Shown: positions 1 to 9,929 of the stretch, in pieces
How the letters are laid out: every line of letters starts with the position of its first letter
How positions within the stretch are numbered: position 1 is the first letter of the stretch
From: Gari tellinella
Lineage: Eukaryota > Mollusca > Bivalvia > Cardiida > Psammobiidae
Assembly: GCA_922989275.2 (NCBI GenBank)
Contig: OV277859.1
Coordinates: forward strand, 35,941,501-36,005,500
DNA length: 64,000 nucleotides
Reading direction: 5' to 3'
Notes under the pieces: generated by a model
Told to the model about the DNA's origin: nothing
The model's database searches: none
What the model saw: the letters and a program-made list of their open reading frames with translations, nothing else
Program-made: the position numbers and the translations under genes

Positions 1-455
1 ACCTCTTTGGAATCAGCATGCACTATGCTGTCTGGCAGGATGTTCCACTGCATCATAGTGCCTACAAAGTAGGAATGTCTGTAGTGCAATTCTGTAGGGT
101 TGTACCTTTTTGGGACTGTGAGCCCTCTTGTGTTGTTGCATACCTGGTTTTCAATTATAATATTCATACTGTAATCTTTTACTTTCAGCCCCCCTTTAAT
201 GTTGTTAAATACCATGCATGATTCATTTCCAGAACTTCATAGTTATGGACTACTGTTAAAGGAGTTATGGATTAATAAGAGAAACTTCAATAGAGTTATG
301 GGTTAATAAATGAAACTTCAATACACCACTGAAATGGTTTTGATCATGAGAAGATTCAGATTTACTTGTTTAATGGTCAGAATCAAAACTGTGAAAATAT
401 GAAAGTAACTTACTTGGCCTAGCAATGATAAGGAATACGATAAAATGATTTACAA
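1..455. other. Unassigned flank or intron sequence
   Basis: An open frame of 67 codons runs at 18-221 on the plus strand, but I see no domain, no codon signature and no convincing splice borders. The stretch probably belongs to an intron of the gene whose exons follow at 967 and 2922, but nothing in it proves that. Confidence 0.3.
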
Positions 456-690
456 TGGGACATAGTTGAGGGGTAAAGCGCCCACTTACGACGTCATTAG
501 TAGTGAATTTGATCCTCCGTCGGACCAAGTTTTTCGGATGAGACTTTATAAACCGAGATCCGATGTATCTGTGCTTTAGACTGGGCATCTAAAAGAACCA
601 GAGAAGTCTTTTGTTAATAAGAGTATGGCATGGCGCCCGGGTTATCTGTATCCCCTTCCCACTTTCTGGGGCGTCCAATTAGCCCATAGA
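456..690 (+). repeat. tRNA-derived SINE with conserved core
   Basis: The 5' part resembles a decayed tRNA head (A-box-like GAGGGGTAAAGCG near 469, B-box-like GAATTTGATCC near 505). It is followed at about 535-557 by GATGAGAC and AAACCGAG, then a tail with GGCATGGCGCCCGG near 627. I recognise this core arrangement from bivalve SINEs of the MetaSINE type (from memory, not searched). The copy is diverged and inactive by appearance. Confidence 0.6.
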
Positions 691-966
691 TGGCAGAAAC
701 GGAGGTAAACAAAACAAATTATAAAATGATTTTTGCGACTTTGAGGAAAAAAGGAGAACTTTTCCTCATTGCTTAGCTACATGTGTGTTGTATAAAATAT
801 ATCTAAATATACTTTACCACAAAAAGTGTTAAAGTTCCCCATAGTGGACCATGTACTGATTGGCCATACTGAAAACAAGTTCTTTCAACCTCTTTGACGT
901 TTTTCTTGTATGAACTAAATTGTCAGATATGTGTTAATTTCTGAATTGTTGTTGTTGTTTTAACAG
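691..966. other. Probable intron, nothing recognised
   Basis: AT-rich sequence without repeats that I can name. It ends in a GTT-rich polypyrimidine tract and TTTTAACAG, a plausible splice acceptor for the exon starting at 967. Confidence 0.4.
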
Positions 967-1028
967 ACCAAGACAAGAACCCTCAGTGGGACAGCAGATA
1001 GGAAATAGACAGTACCCACCTGGTAGTG
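967..1028 (+). CDS. Penultimate exon of an unrecognised gene
   Basis: A 62-base exon bounded by acceptor TTTTAACAG at 966 and donor GTAAGTG at 1029. Only the second frame is open across it; it reads PRQEPSVGQQIGNRQYPPG, a polar Gln/Pro/Gly-rich segment. The last base plus the first two of the exon at 2922 make an Asp codon, so the frame continues without break to a stop at 2945. I do not recognise the protein. Both splice sites are good and the phase joins, which is the main support. Earlier exons would lie upstream of this window. Confidence 0.5.
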
Positions 1029-1065
1029 GTAAGTGTTATACCTGGCTTCAATAATTCTACTATCC

Positions 1066-1258
1066 AAATGGTCCAGGGGTTCATATAAGAGGGAATTAAC
1101 TGAACAATTCAATCGGTTTCTCACTCCTTTTAGCACCAACTGCTATAGTGTTACTACTTATTAGAATCGTCTTGAAGAGACAATTCTAATGATTAGTGAC
1201 ACCATAGGGTTTAATGCAGAAATAAAGTTTTTTTTTTTAAATACTCCCCATATTTGGA
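1066..1258. repeat. Family G hairpin element, diverged
   Basis: Intronic copy of the family whose better copies lie at 16642 and 21602. The centre is a hairpin around ATTAGAATCGTCTTGAAGA at about 1160-1195. The termini, related to GCTCCAGATAAGG, are badly worn here. Confidence 0.5.
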
Positions 1259-1689
1259 TCTCTGATGAGTTTTATGTTAACAAGTCACAGGTCAAGTCTG
1301 AATATGAGGGAAATTAATCCAGCTTGTTAGATGGATAGGATCCCTATTAACCGTCCAATTATCAATTGTCTCATCTGGTACTAAACTGTTTGACAATGTA
1401 AAACATAAGGGGTTGGGCAGTAAACCTTCAGTGAACAAGTTCATTGGTAGGGCTCTCTCTGACAGTTAATTTCTAGTTTTAGTTGACTTCAGCACAAAGT
1501 GCAATGTGATTTATTGTGACTGCTCTTCGTCGGGCCTCCAATGTCTTTTCACATTTGAAAACTTCATGTTCTCTGAATATAGCTCTATACCAATGTTTTT
1601 TAAAAGTTAAGCACAGGCCAAAAATGGCTGTCCATGGCCTGGTGGACTTATAAGTTTCTCGTATAAAAAACATTATGATTTTTTTTATG

Positions 1690-2290
1690 CTCCGGGCATC
1701 GACAGATGCGGAGGCATATAGTAATCGCCCAGTCCGTCCGTCCATGTGTCCGTAACAAGGTTAAGTAGAATTTACCGTTTCGTCTAGCATCAACACTGCT
1801 TACCCAAATGCTTGGATACTTTTGTTGCCTTGGACCATTCCATATCCACCAATATCACCAAACTTTGATCTTGACATTGACCTAATTTGGACTAAGAATA
1901 TTTTAAAATAGGCTCTTTCTCGGTTAACTAGATTTTACCATTTTGTCCAGCATCACCACATCGGGCTACAATGTTTTGATACTTATACAGTTGTTGCCTT
2001 TGACCATTCCCTATCCACCAATATCACCAAACTTTGATTTTGAATTTGACCCTGACCGAATTTTAACTTAGAATATTTTAAATGGGCTCTTTCTCGGTTC
2101 ACTAGATTTTACCGTTTCGTCTAGCATCAACACTGTTTACTACAATGCTTCGATACTTATACAGTTATTGCCTTGGACCATTACCAACTCACCAGTAATA
2201 CCCAAGCTCAGTTTGACCTTGATCTAGTTTGGACTTAGAAAATATTCAGAATATATTGTCAAGGATGCCACCGGGGCATAAGTGTTTATT
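1690..2290. repeat. Molluscan dispersed repeat with three ~170-bp units
   Basis: Starts near a GGAGGCATATAGTAATCGCC / GTCCGTCCGTCC segment, which is common in bivalve DNA, and ends near CACCGGGGCATAAGTG. Between them three diverged copies of a 165-175 bp unit begin at about 1758, 1927 and 2101, each with GATTTTACCRTTTYGTC and later ACCAATATCACCAA. The whole lies in the intron 1029-2921. Confidence 0.65.
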
Positions 2291-2921
2291 GAACGTACAG
2301 TCTTGTTCTTGTTGGAAACCTTAAGACCAAGGCTTTTAATGTTTGACATGTAGCTTTGTCTTGTGGCCCTCTACCCAACTTTTTAAAATTATGTGTTTGG
2401 AATAAGAAATTGACAGATCGTCTGATGCCGTCACAGAAATTACTTTGTCCACAGCTTTGATACTTGTTATGGTTGAATCTTTTAGGATCTTCTACCAATA
2501 ATGTTGAAAACCATCTGGGATTTGGAATATTTAGGTTACAGTAGGTAAAATCTTTGATGTATCCCCATTGACTAAATGTTTTCAAGGTGAGCAATTTAAG
2601 GCTGCATAGCCCTTGTTTTAATTTTCTGTGTAGCCTACTGTGTTTGTTTCAATGCTATGCAGTCAAAATAGTTAGTATCAAGTAATTTGTATAATTTGAC
2701 TACGTTGAGCAGAGTTGCATAAATGGGCCACCATACATTCTTCTGAAAGTAGTCCCCAAAAGAGTTGCCTCCCTTCAAACTAGTACTCATGGCTTTTGTT
2801 CAAGTTGTCAACTGAAATAAAAGCTTTTGGTTTTCAAAGATTCTGGGCAACAAATACTTGTCTAATGCTCCCACTGACTTATTCAATACCTGATACTTGT
2901 ATTTCTTTCCTATTTTTGCAG
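2291..2921 (+). other. Rest of intron, nothing recognised
   Basis: No coding signal or repeat that I can name. It ends in CTTTCCTATTTTTGCAG, a strong polypyrimidine tract and acceptor for the last exon. An AATAAA-like string near 2816 is inside the intron and is not taken as a poly(A) signal. Confidence 0.45.
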
Positions 2922-2947
2922 ATATGTCGTTTGCTGCAGATATTTAG
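2922..2947 (+). CDS. Last coding exon segment of the unrecognised gene
   Basis: After acceptor TTTTTGCAG the frame set by exon 967-1028 reads DMSFAADI and stops at TAG 2945-2947. The predicted protein C-terminus is therefore short and ends in a small hydrophobic/acidic tail. Correct phase across a 1,893-base intron supports the call; I know no family ending in this way. The transcript appears to continue as 3' UTR to about 3330, closely followed by the next gene on the same strand. Confidence 0.5.
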
Positions 2948-3330
2948 AAACTTCTCCTGAAAAGACTTTTGTAGCAAGTATATTTGCTTGTCATTATCTG
3001 TGATGCTTATGCCATATATACCAGTGGAAAGAGGACATTGAGACGAACATTTTGATATGTAATAGTCTATAGTTTCTTAGCCATATTTGGACATTATACT
3101 TTTTTAAAAAATCAGTTACTTTTTGCAGTAGTCATTACCCTTAACCCGATATATATCGTGCACAATGCAGCAGTGCAAGTTGAAAAAAGCAATTCATATT
3201 ATCGAACAAAATCTTGTTATTACATGTAGTTAACTACCACTCCAAAGCTGTCTGTTTTGTGTGTTTAAACGCACGTAGCAAATGGCTGGTTACTATATAT
3301 TGAAAATAAAGTAGAAAGTTCTTTTGAGAG
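2948..3330 (+). other. Probable 3' UTR
   Basis: Non-coding AT-rich sequence between the stop at 2947 and the AATAAA at 3305. No named repeat is inserted here, unlike nearly all other intervals of this size, which fits an exonic region. Confidence 0.45.
3305..3310 (+). terminator. Poly(A) signal AATAAA
   Basis: Canonical AATAAA about 360 bases after the stop codon of the upstream gene. The promoter of the next gene begins within 100 bases, leaving very little intergenic space. Confidence 0.5.
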
Positions 3331-3398
3331 CTGTATATGTATGTAGCCTTACACAGTGCTTGCCCTGTACGTAGAACTAGAGCAATAGAGCAATCACC

Positions 3399-3405
3399 TA
3401 TTTAA
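3399..3405 (+). promoter_or_regulatory. Possible TATA-like box
   Basis: TATTTAA lies about 90 bases before the first ATG at 3496. A start about 30 bases downstream would give a 5' UTR of roughly 60-70 bases. Position fits; the motif itself is weak evidence in AT-rich DNA. Confidence 0.3.
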
Positions 3406-3495
3406 GGGGTCGTGGTAGCGTCTTTACTCTATTTTAGCTTCGCAGACTTGTCTACCGATTGTTTTAACCTCTTTATTTCTGAACTAGAATTGAGA

Positions 3496-3615
3496 ATGAA
3501 TCGTTGGATAGGACGAGTTGCTTTAGTGACGGGAGCGTCATCAGGTATTGGAGAAGAAATAGCAAAACAACTAGAGAGGGATGGAATGAAGATTGTAGGA
3601 TGTGCAAGACTTCAG
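3496..3615 (+). CDS. First coding exon, SDR oxidoreductase (DHRS11-like)
   Basis: Forty codons from the first ATG to donor CAG/GTGAG, intron phase 0. The peptide carries the classical SDR nucleotide-binding signature: strand ALVTG at residues 9-13 and the glycine motif TGASSGIG at 12-19. After helix 1, strand 2 ends in GCAR at 35-38. An Arg there usually means NADP(H) preference. Start MNRWIGRVALVTG and the GCAR ending resemble dehydrogenase/reductase SDR family member 11, a cytosolic 3(17)-ketosteroid reductase of about 255-260 residues, so about one sixth of the protein is here. The Tyr-x-x-x-Lys active site lies in exons that I cannot find in the window. An orphan first exon or a retained fragment is the alternative. 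Confidence 0.72.
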
Positions 3616-3771
3616 GTGAGATAAGACTGCTATGAGAGACGTAAATTGTACGAGGATTGTCCCAAAACAGCGTGTGCATTCAAACAGTTTGAATCCTGAT
3701 CAGACACCGAGTAACTGGAATTAAAATGCACCTGTACTATTAACCCATTCAAAAACGCTCCATTATTTTTC

Positions 3772-3898
3772 AGGAATGGAGCGTTCGGAACAATAGGTCT
3801 CCATTACTTTTCCCTACACAAGTGTGTAATTCACTGATTGTTACACAATTGTGTTGGAAAAAGTTAGGGAGACTTATTGTTCCAAACGCTCCATTCCT
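3772..3898. repeat. Foldback element (family H)
   Basis: Arms begin AGGAATGGAGCGTTCGGAA and end with the reverse complement, continuing through AGTAATGGAGACC-like sequence to a short loop around 3835. TTAACCC stands just upstream at 3740, suggesting TTAA-type ends, but the right end is not clear. Confidence 0.55.
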
Positions 3899-3908
3899 GA
3901 ATAAAAAG

Positions 3909-4115
3909 AGACTGTGTTAAGCGACCTCTGACCGAAGATGCAGGGTGATCTTTTAAGAGGGATTGCCGCTAAACGCAGGACAAAAATAATACAGAAGACT
4001 CCTATATGAACATTCTGTATTACTTTTGTCCTGCATTAAGCCGCAACCTGAAGTGAAAACTACAAATACATGTACATATATCGATTTTAGTGGTAGCTTA
4101 AGACAGGTTTGACTG
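3909..4115. repeat. TA-type MITE fragment with internal hairpin
   Basis: The right end ACAGGTTTGACTGT matches the terminus of the element at 48431-49091. Centre is a hairpin (about 3974-4035) whose stem starts CGCAGGACAAAA and has TACAGAA near the tip. The left end is worn. Confidence 0.45.
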
Positions 4116-4120
4116 TGCAT

Positions 4121-4320
4121 ACAGTAAAACCTCCCTATTACTACAACTAATTATTTGTAAACTAATTGGTGTCTAAGACCGGTGACTAGATCCATTAAAG
4201 GAAGGTAAAATTAACAAAGAAAACTCATTTCGAAGCTCTCTGTTTGCCTTTAGCTGTCACTTGTATTTTATTCGCCTTCAGTATGCTACAAACGACTAGT
4301 CACTTCAAGCGAATACCATT
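4121..4320. repeat. Family D element, diverged
   Basis: Left terminus TACAGTAAAACCTCCC matches the D consensus (best copy 51908-52111). The middle keeps AGACCGGTGAC and a stretch of AGCTCTCTGTTT. No clear right terminus. Confidence 0.4.
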
Positions 4321-4339
4321 ACAAAAAGCTTGGAATGTA

Positions 4340-4368
4340 ATAAGACGCCGACAAATTCGGCGTCTTAA
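4340..4368. repeat. Short hairpin with A-core tip
   Basis: TAAGACGCCGA / TCGGCGTCTTA around a short spacer. This equals the tip of the family A/C/E hairpin core without its outer stem. Confidence 0.5.
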
Positions 4369-4467
4369 CAGAATCCAATCTATTTGACATCAGATTATGA
4401 CATTATTTGCAAACAGCTTGGATCCAGCCCTGACACCAAATACGTCGATGTACACACTTGATTAATA

Positions 4468-5415
4468 CGAGGGGTGTTTCATAATTAATGCAACTAGGTC
4501 AATAACTTTAATAATATAAGTCCAAAATGCATGTGTGATACGTCATTCGAAAGAGTCATTCTTCGCCTATACAATGGTATAATGCACAGCATGATCACAT
4601 GACTAGACAAGTCACACCATGAGCCTAAATGACCCCAAGTCAAGGGCACTGGACCATTTTTGTGAATTTTTTAGGTAATGTTTCGAACAAATTTTGATAC
4701 TGCAATTACCATGACGGGTTTATTAGTTGACATAATTTTATGAAACTTTCGGTCAGATTAATTTAGACAATTGTACACACATGACGCAATTTAAAAAATT
4801 ATATTATTTCACACAATGACAAAAATATAGGTAATATTTAACTCTTACTGAAAAAAATCATAAAAAATGACACTTCGGTTATGTTCAAGAGGTTTTGTTG
4901 AAACCTATAACACATTTTGTTATATCAAATCATGCTACATGTATTATTGAAGTAATTGAAGCAGATGTTCATGTTTGAAAATCAGAATATAGATATATGA
5001 AGCTAGAACAATTTCATAGCGTTCGAAAATTCATGTCAACTTTTCTCAGTAGCAAAATGAGAATTTTTTTTTTTTAAAATGAGCTGAGCAGCTGAGCCTT
5101 TTAATTGTAATGAAATCTTATTTATATTAAAATCCAGACATAAACTGATATATTTCAAAAAAATAGTATAGAAAGTTTACTTTTTAAAACGTTATTAGGT
5201 CTATAAGTAAAGTTTGAAAAGTGCTATGTTCTAGTGCCCTTGAGGAGGGGTCATTTACATCAATATTGTGATTTATCCCGTGATGTGATCTAATAGTGCA
5301 TTATACCATCGTGTAGGTGAGAAATTGCCCTTTCCAACGATATATCACACATGCATATTACAATTATTATATCGAAGTTATTAATGGGGTTGCATTAATT
5401 ATGAAACACCCCTCG
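4468..5415. mobile_element. TA-flanked foldback, mariner-like MITE
   Basis: Ends are inverted copies, CGAGGGGTGTTTCATAATTA at 4468 and its complement ending 5415, each flanked by TA (4466-4467, 5416-5417). The inverted arms continue imperfectly for about 200 bases, including the CTAGTGCCCTTGA / CAAGGGCACTGG pair at 5232 and 4643. The terminus and TA duplication are those of Tc1/mariner. The 550-base middle is AT-rich and non-coding, so the element is non-autonomous. Confidence 0.75.
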
Positions 5416-5515
5416 TAGATCAATATTCTCAAGTATACATGTAACTGGTATTGGTTAGCTTTCAAAGTGAAGCAGACGATAACTTAAGCAGACACTACTG
5501 ACTTTGGTATACAAT

Positions 5516-5721
5516 TACACCTCTCTAATAAGACCATTAAACTAAGCTATTTTAATTAGTTTGTGTTTAAGGCAAGTGACTGCTTAACGTAAGGTGGGTG
5601 TAACATAGAAAGCACCATTTGGAGATTTATGTTTTACATTCATCTTTCTTTAAGCTCCACCTGGCTTTTATACATTCAATTAGCCTTTTGTTCCGTAGTC
5701 GTGATAGAAGGGTTTTACTGT
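5516..5721. repeat. Family D element, diverged
   Basis: Worn left end ACACCTCTCTAATAAGACCA and a better right end with GTCGTGATAGAAGGGTTTTACTGTA. Length of about 205 bases agrees with the intact D copy. Confidence 0.5.
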
Positions 5722-5778
5722 ATAAATTTTTCAAATGGTGTCAATCTGTACTTACAATTGTGACCATAATAACATGAA

Positions 5779-5845
5779 CAAACGCCTTAGATCCAGATCA
5801 GATGCCGAGTAAGTTGACGACGGATCCGGATCTAAGGTGTTTGAC
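5779..5845. repeat. Degenerate A-core hairpin
   Basis: Stem AAACGCCTTAGATCCAGATC against GGATCCGGATCTAAGGTGTTT with GATGCCGAGTAA near the tip. Terminal repeats of family A are not evident. Confidence 0.45.
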
Positions 5846-6037
5846 TAATGTCACTTAGAGAACATTTTCAGTCTAATAACTGCTAAATATACACACATAC
5901 ACAAGCAAAATAAAAACCCATTGGAAAGAAAGAAAATCCAGATTATGAAATAAATCCAACATTTTCACATATGTCATATTAACACAGACAGAGAATAGCC
6001 AGTCAGTGTCTACGATGATTTTACACGAAATTACCAG

Positions 6038-6281
6038 TTAACCCTTTCAATCCTACAGCCCTCTGTAGAGATTACTTATAACATATGCAAACAGTGTAGA
6101 CCCAGATCAGAGGGCTCCTATAGGAGCCCTCTGATCAGGGTCTGCACTGTTTGATATTTTTAATTGAATTTTGTTGTCATACCAAACAATGCAACAGTAG
6201 ACTGGTTCAAAATACATTTTCTAGTTGAGTCCTAAAGGACTTTAAAAACCCGCAAGAGAAATTTAGGGTTGAAAGGGTTAA
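6038..6281. mobile_element. Family K MITE, TTAA-flanked
   Basis: TTAACCCTTTCAATCC at 6038 and its complement ending in GAAAGGGTTAA at 6281. Centre 6088-6153 is a 33+33 base hairpin with two mismatches; outer stem CAAACAGTGTAGACCCAGA resembles the family A core, while the tip GGGCTCCTATAGGAGCCC differs. Confidence 0.75.
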
Positions 6282-6371
6282 AACACTGTACACATGCAGT
6301 CATTGTACACGACATTCTTCAAGGACTGAAGAGTCTTTTCTAATAAACTCATGTCAGGTGTATTTTTGAAT

Positions 6372-6463
6372 GGGAGAATGAACTCGTATCTCTCCATTCC
6401 TATGACATAATGGCCTCGTCTCCATTATTTCACAGGAATGGAGAGATACTCGTCCATTCTCCC
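6372..6463. repeat. Foldback hairpin
   Basis: GGGAGAATGAACTCGTATC at 6372 pairs with GATACTCGTCCATTCTCCC ending 6463. The inner stem has CTCCATTCCT / AGGAATGGAG, shared with the family H foldback at 3772. Confidence 0.6.
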
Positions 6464-6651
6464 TAACGCAAACTTTTATATTTACAGAAAAGCCGGGCAA
6501 TTATAGGTACACATGTAGTATTCATTCAAATCACATGTATCAGTTTAATGAATATATAAAACATAACAATCATTTTGATGTTTCAGTTTGAGTCCGGTTA
6601 AAAGATTGAAATAGACCATGAGCTTTACCTCTTTATTATCATAGCGATAAT

Positions 6652-6716
6652 AAACAGCTTGGATCCTGATCAGACACCCAGTAACTCGATGTCTGATTAA
6701 GATCGAAACTGTTTAC
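6652..6716. repeat. Degenerate A-core hairpin
   Basis: AAACAGCTTGGATCCTGATC and its partner with several mismatches; tip has ACACCCAGTAACTCGATGT. Confidence 0.5.
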
Positions 6717-6719
6717 CTA

Positions 6720-7758
6720 CTGTAAATAACTTCTTCATGTCCATCATTTGACATTTGTCAGAGTAAAAGTTTGGTTAACATAATTAAGAATTCATATCAC
6801 TTTTCTTGTATCTTAACATAAAATGGCAAGAATTATGTTATACTATTTTTATACTCTTACAATGGATAGTTTTGAATTACAACGCCCGTAATGTTATAAT
6901 ACTGAGAATGTCACATGAGTGTGTTTTCTCATATAACTATAAATTTTCTAATGTTTCTAGTGTTATTTTCATATCTATTATCAACTGTTTGGCACCTTTC
7001 GGCATGATTGAATATAAATTGTTTCACGGAAATCATCTGAATAAGCTTTTCGATTTTGGTTTGTAAATATTATTGAAATACCCTAAATATGTTTAAACTA
7101 AACTAAACTGTTTGTCACTCATACCGATGCAAACAAATAACTTAGACTAATAATTACAGAAATAAAAAGTAGACGCAAATTTAAAGCAGAGGAATTCCAG
7201 TCAGCGAATGGATTAAACCTACCTTTTTTTACTCTCCGTACGTTGGTTTGTGTCCTAGTTGCGCAATCAGCTAAACTAAAATAGAAGTACACATACTAAT
7301 TATATATTTTTTCTATTTGAGCACATCAAGAGATGCATTGGTGCCTAACATATTACCCTATTGCTTTACCTTTCCGCACGCTATGAAATGTTCGTGTGCA
7401 ATATTTGTCGTCTGCAATAATTTACATAGATGATTCAAAGACACTTTCTGAGCGAAAATGTCACCAGGGTGACACACAGTTTTGGTTCAGATTAGAAGCC
7501 GAGGAAATCGCCGTCTCATCTGGTCCCAAACTGTTTGTAACGTGTTCGCACATTCGCCTGCAGAGTGCAGAAACTTAATCTAATTTCATTATGTAAAATT
7601 CCGTACAGTCGAACTTCGACAAAGCGAGTTCACTTATGAATTGAATGCGTGTTCAGATATGACTTCAAGAACTCAAGTTTACCTAATATATATTGACTGA
7701 GTTAGTTTTTACGACACAGCGACACATAAAAATGGCGATATAGCGCCAGCGAGTTTAC
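6720..7758. other. No feature recognised
   Basis: AT-rich. Open frames at 6806-7066 and 7396-7578 lack domains, splice context and coding bias. A CAGTCGAACTTCGACAAAGC string at 7607 may be a worn TA-type MITE end. Confidence 0.4.
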
Positions 7759-8010
7759 GTAACCCATTACCCCATAGTCAGTTTCTAGTTTGGAATACAG
7801 GTGTCCACTTAAAGCAGGTTGAAAGTAAAGCAGAATGTGCCTTAAGGCACATTCTGTTTTACTTTCAACCTGCATTAAGCTATCATCTTCTAGGATATAG
7901 CAAATATTTCTTATAAAATATATTCATGACTGCATAAAGTTGCACTACTTTCTATAGGGAAGGAATAAAACATAGGCATAAAATGACATATTTATGGGGT
8001 AATTGGTTAA
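7759..8010. mobile_element. Family B MITE
   Basis: Left end GTAACCCATTACCCCATAG, right end TATGGGGTAATTGGTTAA. The central hairpin (about 7809-7880) has stem AAAGCAGGTTGAAAGTAAAG and tip GTGCCTTAAGGCAC. Its flank CTTCTAGGATATAG is typical of the family. Confidence 0.75.
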
Positions 8011-8344
8011 GTCGACTGTACCTGTATTTAAAAGTTCATACGTACGTAGCTAAGTTATAAGTTATGTTTGACTTTTAAAACCAACTCGATTTGTACATTA
8101 AAGTGACGAAGACTGTTGCATCTGTTTGCTTGGTTTACTTTGAAAATTAAGTACAATGTATATAATAAAACACAAACAAAACGAAGTGTTCCTTAATGGA
8201 TAGAGGATTAAATAATTGGGATGCACACTATTGGAACCGTATTCGTATCGTATGTTTTAAATAAAGGATCTAAAAAAATGCACTGAATCGACTAGCATGT
8301 ACTGTTTCAGAACCGAATGTGCAAACAATGGAAGTTATTTTCCT
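8011..8344. other. No feature recognised
   Basis: AT-rich, no long frame, no repeat that I can name. Confidence 0.4.
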
Positions 8345-8537
8345 ACTTATTCAGTGTCATAACGTCATCTGCATTTAACACTTGGCGTCTGCTTCTATTT
8401 TTCAAAACTTAAAATTAAGATAAATGAATTAAATTGAATTATGACAATAGAAATATCGTTATGATTGTCAAACAGTTAAGATCCAGATCAAACACAGCGT
8501 TTGCAAATACTCCTTGGTCTCAGGGCAAGGCAATGAA
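8345..8537. repeat. Family A element, degenerate
   Basis: Keeps the CGTCATCTGC segment, GTCAAACAGTTAAGATCCAGA and an end GGCAATGAAAGGGTTAA. Only one hairpin arm is clear. Confidence 0.5.
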
Positions 8538-8779
8538 AGGGTTAAAATTGATCAAACCCTTTTGTACGAGTAACATAATTATGTATGATAATTATTGATA
8601 TCGTGGGAAGTAGATCTGTACATATGCATTTAGTTCAAACAATGTCTGCATCATATAATTGTTTAGTTTTTATCCCTGTAATTTCTTGCATTTTAATGTA
8701 GACCACACACATGCTAAATACTCATCATATACGGTAAATGCAAATATACTGTTGTCACATGCCTAAAAACTCACATTTA

Positions 8780-8957
8780 ACCCTTTCATGCTCAAATTAT
8801 TCGGGAGGTTTGTAACCCTTCACCGCTTTATTGCTGTCTGATTCGATATTGTTGTCTGCAAGACATATTTCAGAGTTAGATTTATGTTTGTATGACTTAA
8901 GAAATTTCAAAATGAGTGCCATACAGTTTGGATCTTGATCAGACGCCATTGAGAACT
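8780..8957. repeat. Family A element, degenerate
   Basis: AACCCTTCACCGC near 8814, two GTCTG repeats, TTCAAAATGAGTG, one hairpin arm CAGTTTGGATCTTGATCAGA, end AAAGGGTT. Related TTTAACCCTTTCATGC stands at 8777. Confidence 0.5.
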
Positions 8958-8959
8958 AA

Positions 8960-9452
8960 AGGGTTGACTTCAAAGAGACTGAAAACAAGATTACCAAAAC
9001 ACTATTTTTGGTAAATGGGTATCAGATGCAACGCTCTACGAAGACATTATGTGAAAAACGCTTAAAGTTTTAAGAATTCACCTGACTGAAACACAAACTT
9101 ATATAAGTTTGTGGTCCGTATAGAGAGGTTTGATTATATGTTGCAATTGTAACATCTTTCCCTGCGAGTGCATTCCGAACAAGTAAATAGTATAACAACG
9201 ATACACACTGGACTAAAAGAAAAGTAACAGCCTGTCCAGTTTTCTTAGGCATTGTTGCTTTAGATAGTCACGGCATTGTCTACTGCTGCAGCAAAATAAT
9301 GTACATGAAATTTTAACAATTGCGAAAATGTAACAATTTTAACATTATTTGGCAGGAATTGTGTACAGAGCCAAGAAATTAAACAACAATGCTACATTTA
9401 GATATTATACATTTTTTATGCATACTATTCGACGGTATTGCATTAAGTCCGA
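8960..9452. other. No feature recognised
   Basis: Contains a 60-codon minus-strand frame (9070-9252) without domain or splice context. Otherwise AT-rich spacer. Confidence 0.35.
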
Positions 9453-9855
9453 AGGAAAATATGTATATAACAATTGTAACATTTTTGTAGGGGTTTATTT
9501 GTTTTCAAGTTGAAACCACGTATTCATAATAATTAAGGTGCATCGACGACCTGTACGTTAGTCGATATTGTACAGAACAGAACTGAACATATATTTTATT
9601 GACTTGTACACAGTATATCATCATATGTACAACATATAATATCAGTTATATACCACAGTATATACATATCATATGTAAAGGTAGGAAAATACGTATATAA
9701 CAATTGTAACATTTTCGTAGGGGTTTATTTGTTTTCAAGTTGAAACCACTGAACATATATTTTATTGACTTGTACACAATATATCATCATCTATACAACA
9801 TGTAATATCAGTTATATCCTACAGTATATATATATATCATATGTAAAGGTATAAT
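9453..9855. repeat. Direct duplication, two units of ~230 and ~173 bp
   Basis: Units start at 9453 and 9683 with GGAAAATAYGTATATAACAA and end in ATCATATGTAAAGGTA. The first has an extra ~55 bases (9524-9580), or the second lost them. Very low divergence otherwise, so the duplication is recent. Confidence 0.75.
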
Positions 9856-9929
9856 ATTGAAATATGAGTTAAACTAAAATGAAATAAAAAATGCAGCGTT
9901 GATATATCTTGCATGATTTAATAAAGCGT

